Part shown: positions 54,688-64,000 of the stretch, one piece after another
How positions within the stretch are numbered: position 1 is the first letter of the stretch
Layout of the letters: each line of letters begins with the position of its first letter
From: Cylicocyclus nassatus
Lineage: Eukaryota > Nematoda > Chromadorea > Rhabditida > Strongylidae
Direction of reading: 5' to 3'
Length of the DNA stretch: 64,000 nucleotides
Assembly: GCA_958299035.1 (NCBI GenBank)
Contig: CATQJL010000305.1
Coordinates: 57,800,486-57,864,485, forward strand
Translations under genes and position numbers: made by a program
The notes under the pieces: generated by a model
What the model saw: only the letters and a program-made list of their open reading frames with translations
What the model was told of the DNA's origin: nothing
Database searches by the model: none

Positions 54688-57600
54688 ATGGCATTCGTTG
54701 CCTCGAAAATGAGCAAAATGGCTCGCACAAAGCCAAAAGCGCCTCGTCCACAGGTATTTCTTCTTTGTTAGAGTTTCTAGGCTTTGATATTTCTTTGGAA
54801 ATCATACCCTTTGAGCTGTTTTTTTATGCCATCCTTACGAAAATACTTCGTTTTCAAATACAAATTTGATAGTGTCATTTTATCTCTTTCTTTTTTTAAT
54901 TGATTACTCGTTGTAATTTGAGTTCCACCTATTCGGAAGTTCTGATGAATTAATGGATAAATTTTTTCGCGACTTCCTTCGAATTGCCTTACTGTTTTTT
55001 TTTGCCAATCAAAACCACCAACGTGCGTCAACAAAAACCAAATGAATAATTCTTTCAGAAAAACTCAAAGTTTTTTCTTCATTTTTTGAAAAATTCTCTC
55101 CGCTGTGAGCAAACTGACCTTTCCATCTGCTCGCACAAACGTTTATCTCATCTCAATTTATCAACTCCATGCTTTTACCCTGCGGCACAATTTATTCGAA
55201 AATTTAGCCTCTGCGATTTCTAGTATTTTCTTTCTAGCTTTCGGCAATATGAATCTACGTAAAAAGCATATCGTGAACGTATAAGCTTGCGTATGTTTGC
55301 TTCTTTTTTGTAGTACGTAATTCTTACAAACTTACAAACTTCACAATTACGGTATTGTCTATGCGAAATCATCCGTCAAGCTATTCTTGCCACCGATTTT
55401 TACGAAAAATACACTGCCTTCAATTATAGTAGACTTTGTTGAACGCAGTCATGCAAATTCGTTCTCTGGACCTATTTGGTTTTTGGCCTCCCCTATTTGT
55501 GTTTGGCTTGCTGGATTCATTAATCCGACTCCCGGCTTTCTTTTGGTACTCTCTAAAATTGCTGCATCGTTGGATAGACGCAATCGTGTAATTCAAAACC
55601 AAACTCCAGAATTTAGCAGACCACACATCGAAGCTTCCATATTGCAGCTTCCATCGCAATGATTGAACGATGCTGCTTTCAAGCAGCAGACTTTACTTTT
55701 CTAAATAATTATAACACACTGTGTTGTCGTCTTGTCCACATACTTCTTGTTTCTTAAAATAAAGATTGAGCATGAGAGGTTCCTGGCCATCGTACAAAGT
55801 TAGGAATTTTGTTTGTCTTTCCAAATGAAGTTTGTTGCATTCATGTAAGAGCGTAAAGTACTAACCCCTTGGTTTGCACCCTGAAATATTTCGTAAATGA
55901 AAGAGATATACAGTTTTCTGTTTCTTCTACGTGAGCGAGAGCCTAGGCTTCAAATTTTTGATTGAGATTGGTCCCATGGTTTTCAACAGAACTCCACACT
56001 ACCTGGAATTGAAAAAAATTCGAAACGCCCCCTCAATATTAAATTTTTTCAACGAAGTTATCTTTAGCTTTTCTACTCCTCCCACCCTTTCCCACTATTT
56101 CTCACTCGCCTTTTTTATCTGTGCCTTCGCCCACTCCCAGCATAGATAGTCTAAAGGCGAAAATCAATTTTACCATTTATTCCACAGAAATTTTGGAAAC
56201 TTTTGCTGTTACCATCCATTGCATCATGTGTCACACCCGTTGTACTAAATGGTCGAAGCCTGGAACCTCTCGGTCAGCACTCACCTCTCCCCTCCACATC
56301 CCTTCCTCACTTTCCACTCCCTCCCCTTCCTTTCTCTTCCCACGTCCATCTGTCCCTTTCCCTCTCCTGGAAATGATGACAGAAATGCATAAAAAGAAAT
56401 AACATAAAAAGAATCGACATTAAATATGGTTCGCTTAGGGGCGCTTTTGGCAGTTGGAGCAGATTGCGCCTCCAAACTCTGTTGAGAGCTATAAAAAAAC
56501 CTAGAGGAAAGATTATGGAACTGTTTTTTGCTTGTATGAAAAGTTTCTACGTGCAGTTACAACTCATGTAAAGAAAGTATGAAATATATTGTGAGTAAAG
56601 GATTTGGGTCCAGCTCAACGGTGCCCCACCGAAACGATTACAGCTAACTCGAAAAAACAAATTGCTCACGGCTTCCCGCTCCCTATCCAAGGATAGTGGA
56701 AGAGGACGCCGTTAAAGCAGTGCTAGCATTCCCACACATGGTTTTTGCTTTACCAAAACAAGAGAATCTGGTGATGAGAGCAGAGAAGATGTTTGATTTT
56801 CAATAGGCTACAACGGAAAACCATAAAAACACTTATTGAAAGACAATGTGACTTGCTAGATTTCCCATAACATCCAAAATAGAAGCAATGACAAAGCTCG
56901 AGTTATGTTGAAGCGTTAACCTATTTCTTGTCTTATTATCTAGGACGAGAGAGAACAGACAGAAGAACGGGAAGCTCGACTAGCAGCTGAAGGAGGGCAC
57001 AAAAGGGCAGCAATCGTTGGCGAAAATGAAAATGATGTCTATTTAGATTGTCATTCGTTCGAATGCATCTTTTTAAGGGCGGGACGCGCACATGCAACTA
57101 ATTGTACAAACAGTACCACTTGAAACAGCCTATGCATGCATTTTCACATATTCAAAACTACGGCTTACGCTTACGTAATTAACGAGATAGCCACGATGAT
57201 GACGGCATGCTTTTATTTCGTTGAGTGCTCAATTATACGCTTCTCAAACGCCAGCACGCATTAGCATCCCACTCTGTTTTACTTCATTTGGAACGTTTTC
57301 CTAGTTTTATATTGAAAGCTATGCCTGTGCTGATTTGCAATTTCCAGATCAAGTTATCAGGATGTTTTTCTCCTAAATCGTAGTGCAGAACAGAACCAAT
57401 CTATTTTTTACTTATTTCCGGATCTTGGCTTTCTCCGCACCTCGGGTTTCCCAAAAATTGTATCAAAGGTTGGATCTTCGTATCTCTACAATGAAGAGTT
57501 TTTGTGGCCCCTCGATAAAGCAAAAGCCAAAGTAATGTCGAGCTGGCGCCAACTTATGGTTGGATATAAAGCATCGAGCGATTCACCGCTCGCTCTTCAT

Positions 57601-60152
57601 TACTGTAAATTAAGATAGGATTTCTTAGCACATCGCTCAATTGTCATTCAGAAGCTATTTCGGAGAATTTCCAGAAGAAAATCTGGGAAATTGTGTGAAA
57701 GCGTTTTCAAGCTTGATTTACTGCTTGTCATTTTACAGTTCGAGAAAGCTTCTGAAAAGCTAATTAAGTGGTTGTTATGGTACAGCATGTCAGAACTTAT
57801 AAACTGAGCAATACAGTAATAAAATGCGATATTATCATTAGTTTTATTCCTCTTTGAAAATTGTTGAAGAATGGGGCGGACGGAAAAGTCAATTCTCGCT
57901 CTAATTGTAAATATTCGCTCAAGCAGAATTGCCATGCACTTGGTTACAATCGAAGGCTTTGCTGACCTCTTGACGTTTCTTTGGGTTATAGTAGTGTTTT
58001 CGATATGTAGATTCTTTATGCTGTGAAAAAAACTCTTCTTTTAGCAGCTCTCAGTGTTTGTTAGAAGTGCAGACTGTCGTGGAGCTCTGCAACAATTTTT
58101 CCTTTTTCGCTGTTTGAAAGCAAAAAAACTTTGAAAGGCAGACAGGTACTCATGTGTCGGTTTTATTCGAGAAAAGTGATAAAAAAAACTTTAGCTACAG
58201 CTTGAAAGTGATCAAATCCATGCTTCACGATCGTTATCTCTATATTTAGTCTAAGGGAGCAAATCGAGCTCGGATGATGTTGGCATTTGTTGATTGAGCC
58301 GACATTATATCTATCTTTAGTGCTCAAAGACCAAAAATATCAAAAATTGGGATCTGTCGTTGCTATAGATTTTGCAGGCATGTTTCTGTAAATTATTTTT
58401 GCACTAATACTCAAGATTCCCTTACCAGTGACTTAATGCAGCCCTCGGCTCTAATTAAGGTGCTCAATTCATCCAAAAGCTTTAATTATCACCATGTATG
58501 TAGTTTCAGATGCAACCTCAAGCGCACTTCTCTTGCTGCTTCACTTTTAAATTTCAGCTATTTCTCACCTCCTTATAAAGTGCGGTTCATAATTATACGA
58601 ACACCTAAAATTTTGTAAGTTTTCGGACTTTTTGAGAGAAACTCAAAAAGCCGTTGGTACCACGCGATAGAACACAGCCGAAAATGGTATATGATCCATA
58701 AGAAGGGAAACTGATGTCAATCTTAGGAGTGTTTTTGCGATTAATGCGAATTTTTAGCGGTTCATAATTATACGAACACCTCAAACAAAGGTCCATTTTC
58801 CATTCAAGATTGCAATCATCTGAGTCCAAATTTTTTGTAGAGTTACAGTAACAAAGTTTAACATATCTGCTACACACTGAACCCAGTGCAGTTCAAAAAG
58901 AGGGCCGTTACTTTTTTCAGAATTCTCTAAATGCTTTTAAAGTGATTGTGCTCCAAAAACATCCGTTCTCCTGTGGTTTACGCGCTCTAAATAGCTTTTA
59001 CCAAAGCTATGAGATAAAATAAGCTCTTTCGATAGGTATTTTGTTTGACGCTTGGAAAATCTTTGCGTTTTCGTGCCGTTTTCCAACCAAGTTCCAAGCT
59101 TAACACAGAGTTAGCACGATTTCGAGCCTCAATACTCAGCTTCTCTCTTGTGCAAACATTCAATATGAAGCAGCTGCATTGTTTGCATGATGATATTTCT
59201 GTGCCAAAGTTTTTGGTTTTTTTGTAGAACTGATCTTGAGGCTGTGGAGCTACAAACCAAATAAAGGTGTGACTGCAATAGTAAAAACAGTGTTTTTGGT
59301 GAAATGACGTCTGCGTGGCCAAAACAAACGCTCAACGCTGCTGATTTTTTCTAGCCAAATATATAGTCTTGTGAACTTCTACATACTATATGCTTACTTC
59401 AATGTCGGCTTCAGAAGCTGAGTTTTGAGGCTCGAAATCGTGCTAACTCTAGGGTAAGGTTGGAACTTGGTTGAAAAACGGCACGAAAACGCAAAGATTT
59501 TCCAAGCGTCAAACAAGATAGCCATCGAAAAAGCTTATGTTATCTCATAGCTTTGGTAGGAGCTAATTAGAGCGCGTAAACCACAGATAAACGGATGTTT
59601 TTGGAGCGCAATCACTCCAGAAGCATTTAGAGCCTTCTGAAAAAAGTAACGACCCTCTTTTTGAACTGCACTGGTTTCACTGTGTAGCAGATATGTCAGA
59701 CTTTGTTACTGAAACTCTACAAAAAATTTGGACTCAGATGATTGCAATCTTGAATGGAAAATGGACCTTTGTTTGAGGTGTTCGTATAATTATGAACCGC
59801 TAAAAATTCGCATTAAGCGCAAAAACACTCCTAAGATTGACATCAATATCCATTCTTATGGATCATATACCGTTTTCGGCTGTGGTCTATCGCGTGGTAT
59901 CAACGGCTTTTTGAGTTTCTTCCAAAAAGTCCAAAAACTTACAAAATTTTGGGTGTTCGTATAATTATGAACCGCACTTTATACTTGTCACTTTTACCTC
60001 ATAAGGTTTTCTTTGCAGACAGATACGGATGTCTCACTTCCAGACTTCACGATGACCTCAGTATTGAATCCCGCTGGTATAAGTCTCGAGAAAGAGATGG
60101 AATCGCTCGAACCAGTACCTGCATATCATGATCCTTATACAGAAGCTTTAAG
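54688..60152 (+). CDS. Unrecognised charged protein, partial gene model (3 exons seen)
   Basis: Exon a (54688-54753) begins MAFVASKMSK, is basic (ARTKPKAPRPQ) and follows TTTTCGCAG + CACT, which suits a trans-spliced first exon. Exon b starts at 56944 and is charged (DEREQTEEREARLAAEGG); its donor is uncertain (phase-0 GT at 57016 or 57037). Exon c (60019-60152) begins TDTDVSLPDF and ends with a good GTATGTG donor in phase 2, so the gene continues beyond. Phases of a, b and c agree (0/0/0). Composition and splice sites support coding, but no family is recognised. It may instead be a downstream part of the EF-hand gene, although the frames do not join directly. The intron before exon c contains a 1.4-kb palindromic transposon. 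Confidence 0.5.
58576..59981. mobile_element. 1.4-kb palindromic TIR element (GTGCGGTTCATAATTATACG termini)
   Basis: Both ends carry AAAGTGCGGTTCATAATTAT and its complement, preceded by TA. The arms of about 650-700 bp are inverted copies of each other (for example TTGCAATCTTGAATGGAAAA against TTTTCCATTCAAGATTGCAA). A second copy of the terminal motif lies inside each arm (58759-58790, 59770-59800). Open frames in the arms are mirror images rather than a transposase. Confidence 0.92.
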
Positions 60153-60382
60153 GTATGTGCAAGAGTGAACTTATCATTCTTATTTAGCTATCCATCTATT
60201 TATTGATGTGCAGTATGCGAGCGGTAATAAAAAAAAGAGTCTCGCATTATTAAAAACCCGGAATAAGGTAGAACAGAACATTTGATGATGCACAAAGAAT
60301 TTCTACTAATTATTATAAATATTCATCGGAAAAGAGTGGAATAGTTTTGACTGGATTTGAGAATATTGTGTCTTATGCGTAA

Positions 60383-60557
60383 CATTTGATTCAACTGGCT
60401 TGGCACCATTAGGGCGGGGCTTTGTGATCTAATTGAGGCCGCTCGCGCCCGCGACGCACCTGCGTCTCTCTCGCGCGAGTGCTCTCTGATCACTACCTAG
60501 CCTTAATTAGGTCACGAAGCCCCGCCTTTGTCGATGCCAAGCCAGTTGAATCAAATG
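60383..60557. mobile_element. 175-bp TIR element, GC-rich centre
   Basis: CATTTGATTCAACTGGCTTG and its complement CAAGCCAGTTGAATCAAATG bound a centre rich in CGCGCGAG. The inner arms GGGCGGGGCTT and AAGCCCCGCC also pair. TA lies near both ends. It sits just after exon c of the unrecognised gene. No coding capacity. Confidence 0.88.
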
Positions 60558-60888
60558 GTACAGTTTCATTTGAGACTTTCACCATTTTCAGATTTGACTA
60601 ATGTATTCTCGTTTCACCAAATTGATTTTCTTGTTATCATTTCGTTTCCCCATTTCTAAAAGATTCTGCGTTCAGCAAAGTACTTAATCAGGAAAGAATT
60701 GATCGTAATTCCACACAAAGAACTATTCGCAGATATGGAATGCATATCAAATTCAATATCAAATTAAAATTTATGCTTCTGTTGATTTACATTGTAGTAG
60801 ATTTCAGTGACTCAATATAGCAATGTGCAATAATCAATATAACTGATACTGATTGCGACATACATATTTGACTATACCTGACTTAATA

Positions 60889-61852
60889 CTAGGTTGATGC
60901 ATAATTCCTGCCCCAAAATAGGTACAGACCGCAATAATCCGGTATAATCCTATATCCCAAGTAGGATTCGATAGATCATTAGATAGCGCAAACCTAGCTC
61001 TACAAGATAGTGCCCAAATATCTGCACCAGCTTTGATTAAAGCGAAGATTGAAACCAAAAACTAAAAAGATCCAAGCGCCTTAAAAAAACCAAGAAAAAA
61101 TTGAAAGTCCGTTCAGAAAAATCCTCTAAAAATCCTAACATGCTCATGCATTCTCATTTCGTATAGGACATTTTTCTATGCAGTTGCTGTATTTTTCTCT
61201 CAGCTAGAAATTGAAAAAAAACGAAGTTTTTCATGTTTTTTCCAAAACAATGCTGAGATGTTCCAGCACTGACAGTTGTATACTATAGGACCTTAGAAGC
61301 GTGAATGTTAATTTTCGGCTCTTTACAGCAACTGGTTTACGATAAATATCGAATTTTCAGTAACTAGGCAGGAAAAATTTGGATAAGGAGAGCTAGATAC
61401 GTCATTTCTCGCGAACTAGCAGTTCTAGAAGGCTGAAAATCTAAAGTTTTACTGCTAACGGCATGTACTATACAAATGTTAGTACTAGAACATCTCAGCA
61501 CTAATTTGGCAAAAACATGAAAAATTTCGTTTCCTCATCGTCTAGCTGAGAAAGAAATACAGCACCACATAGATAAATGTCTTACGTGGAATGTCTACGC
61601 GTGAGCAAGAAAGAAATTTTGTAGGAGCTTTTTGGACGAAGTTACAATTTTGTTTTGATTGGTCTTAAGGTTTTCGGAAGGATGGTTTTTTTTCAGTTCT
61701 CGGCTCAAAGCTGGTGTAGATATTTGAGTACTATCTTATAGAGCTAGGTTTGCGCTATCTGATGATATATCGAATTCTATTTGGGATATGGGATTATACC
61801 GGATTATTGCGGTCTGTACGTATTTTGGTGCAGGAATTATGCATCAACCTAA
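60889..61852. mobile_element. Palindromic mariner-like element (TTAGGTTGATGCATAATTCC termini)
   Basis: TA flanks both ends. The left end (CTAGGTTGATGCATAATTCC) has one change from the right complement (TTAGGTTGATGCATAATTCC). Inverted homology runs through most of the 964 bp (for example GATAGCGCAAACCTAGCTCT and its counterpart near 61745). No transposase; a long stem would form. Confidence 0.92.
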
Positions 61853-61861
61853 TACATTTGA

Positions 61862-62011
61862 TATAGTGTGCTTGCGGTGCCGATATTTTGCGATTAAACG
61901 TGCATCTGTATTGCCGGTCAGTTGCGCGCGCAAAATGCTAGCATTTAGGACACATGTATCTTATTCACGCGCAAATTTCACAGCAGATCTCGGCACCGCA
62001 ATTACACTATA
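61862..62011. mobile_element. Small TIR element (TATAGTGTGCTTGCGGTGCC termini)
   Basis: TATAGTGTGCTTGCGGTGCC and GGCACCGCAATTACACTATA are inverted copies with a few changes. About 150 bp, separated by only nine bases from the preceding mariner-like element. No ORF. Confidence 0.75.
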
Positions 62012-64000
62012 TTAAGCGGAAATCTACTAGGCTATACTACTTATTATGAATGGCTACTATCATTAAGTACTCTTTCATTAAAACAAGTGCTCTTTTTGAG
62101 ATTTTTCGTGATCTGCAAAACCGTGCGATAATCTAAGTCCATAGCACCATTTAATCTTTGATGCACTCCTGTTTAGTCATGCTCATCGAAGCTTTATGTT
62201 CGACTTCACCAAATTAAAGTTCTTGCTTTTTCTGTCCAGTCATCATCTCATGCAACTCACCGGAACCCAAGCGCTTCCGTTTTCAGCTCATGCCACTTCA
62301 ACATCAAATTCTCCCATCAAAAAATAGAATTTATTCAGCAAATTAGGGAGGGCGAGAGGGTTGACATAAGCTGAAAGATTTCCTCCGTATTATCGCTGAC
62401 GTTAATCTCATTAATATGGTATTCACATAGTGCACTCGATGATTATTTCTAAGAAATGTCTTTGCTCTTTTCCATGCTTGCAGCAACTCATCAATCAGAG
62501 GGTGAAAGGTTTTTCAGCTTAAATAAATAAAGGTCTTTTCGCGATAGCATCGGTAATTGAGAGAATTTTCCAGTGCTTATCAAGGAAAGCCTGCCAGGAA
62601 ATACCTTATGCACCATGCAAAAATCAAAACTTTCTCAGAAAACTTCGAAATCGTTTGAATCCTAGCATGATGTAAAGTGAGCCACTCCTGTTTAGTCATG
62701 CAAAGACACGCTTTACCCCTGATGCATTTTTCTTGCAACTTTTCAAAAAAAATTTTTGATATGACGTGTCTAAAAGCAGTTTGTTGCTGCTGCGCTCTTT
62801 GCCGAGTTTTTGATAATAAAGGGAAGTCAAATGTCTTTTCACATGCATCCATCCGTCATAATTTTCAACCATTTTATTCACATATGCATTTCAATTTCTC
62901 AGCATAAGGAAAATTGCAAATTTTCCGCTAAAACTGCGTGCTTCCTGTCATCCTCGTATTCAAATTCCGTTAAACTCCCTCAAATTTCGCATCTAAAAGC
63001 CTAATTTGTTGTTCCCACCCCGCATCTCCTCTTTGAAGCTGCTTGTTATCCATTGTCTTCCACGATTTCCTTGGATCTGCTTTTTATGTCCAAATCAAGA
63101 GATATCTGCAGACACGCAATGCTAACATCAGCCATTCCATCTAATTGCTCTAAACTTCATCGTTTTAAATGAGTGATGGGCATTGGCTTTGCATAAAAAA
63201 CTTTCGGCATGGAAGCATTCCAACCAGCTTCCGCATATTTTAGGCGGCAGAATCCTGATTTCTACTCTCTGTCTTTTTTCCAAGCTGTATTTGAATCCGC
63301 ACGTAGTCTGAGTAATTCTTTATGAACAACTTATGGACGAAAATTCTCACGAAGAGTTAAAGGCGCTCAACATTTTTAGCTACAATCAATCTTCAAATCT
63401 CATCGTTGGTTTGCTTTGAGGGTGAAATCCGCAATGGAACTAAACATTATCGTCAACTCTACTATTCCTAAACTCTTTACTTCTCCTAAAGTCTCAAAAA
63501 TCCAAAATCTAGAGAAGAGTCAGATTAGTGTCAGCTCAGCACATTCTTGAACTTTCCTGGATTTGTAATGTTGATTCCCTATTTTCGACAAGATATTTTT
63601 ACGAAAATTTAGACTCGATCTTCTCTGTTCAGTTCAAGTGATAAAGAATTTGGAAAAAAACGAATTTTTATCTTATTATATCAATCGCAATATGAATCTT
63701 TCCGGGTCTTCTAGACAGAAAAAATGCCATTTTACAAATTTTTTCGAAAACTTGAAGTATTCGATCCGACTTTCTTGACGCAATAGCTCTGGTTAACTCA
63801 TAGCCAAATCCGTACAATTCTGAAGCAACATTTCGAAAAATGACGTAGTTTGACAATGGATGAAGTGTTTCTTCCTAATCCATGTGTGCGTTTAATGTCG
63901 CAAAGCTAATCCGCTTATTGATAAGATCTGCCTCTGCTTTTTTCTTCTCCTGTAAGTTTCTTCACACGAGCTATTATCAGACCATACACGAGTACTAAAG
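62012..64000. other. No gene seen to the window end
   Basis: CACTCCTGTTTAGTCATGC occurs twice (about 62164 and 62684). No exon with splice sites in register with exon c (phase 2) could be picked out with confidence, though the unrecognised gene must continue somewhere here or beyond. Confidence 0.4.

Noticed and set aside
58605..59964. Mirror-image open frames of about 80-110 codons
   Set aside because: They are the same sequence read from both arms of the 1.4-kb palindrome. No transposase motif (DDE, helix-turn-helix) is seen.

Overview
This window looks like part of a nematode genome, probably a rhabditid or strongylid (hookworm-like) parasite or a relative. Three things support this: a transthyretin-like (TTR, DUF290-type) secreted-protein gene, a family expanded in nematodes; many short introns with GT...TTTCAG ends (47-65 nt) next to long introns swollen by transposons; and AT-rich DNA full of palindromic MITE-like elements. 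The species cannot be fixed from this sequence. Gene density is low. Two multi-exon genes can be read completely: TTR-like (9597-11964, +, 3 exons) and alpha-tubulin (14332-22861, +, 13 exons). Two further plus-strand coding blocks are partial: an EF-hand protein (50048-52888) and an unrecognised charged protein (54688-60152).

Layout. 1-9.6 kb: no intact gene; a tRNA-like sequence, inverted repeats, MITEs, a frame-shifted coding remnant (3390-3810) and a perfect 50-bp hairpin (7222-7271). 9.6-12.1 kb: the TTR-like gene, with two repeats in its first intron. 14.3-23 kb: the alpha-tubulin gene; its third intron holds two abutting mariner-like elements, one carrying a nested hAT-type element, and its 1.9-kb intron holds another TIR element. 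23-30.3 kb: repeats plus one doubtful small signal-peptide-like ORF. 30.4-33.8 kb: a hAT transposase fragment broken by a 143-bp MITE, two head-to-tail hairpin-ended (Helitron-like) units, and a piggyBac-type element with TTAA duplications. 33.8-47 kb: repeat clusters, two more copies of the hAT-type element, and a decayed RTE-like LINE. 50-60.2 kb: the EF-hand and unrecognised coding exons. 58.5-62 kb: four consecutive palindromic elements.

The genes show no shared pathway. Alpha-tubulin is a cytoskeletal GTPase, the TTR-like protein is a small secreted disulphide protein, and the EF-hand protein is a likely calcium sensor. The rest is a transposon graveyard in which at least five DNA-transposon groups (hAT, Tc1/mariner-like, piggyBac, a Harbinger-like CAG-duplicating MITE, Helitron-like) and one LINE can be told apart by termini and target duplications. 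I found no convincing wholly new biological system. The best leads are the duplicated micro-exon at the alpha-tubulin K40 loop, the extended alpha-tubulin N-terminus, the tandem hairpin-ended units, a hammerhead-like motif inside an inverted repeat, and the transposase-interrupting MITE with its readable empty site.
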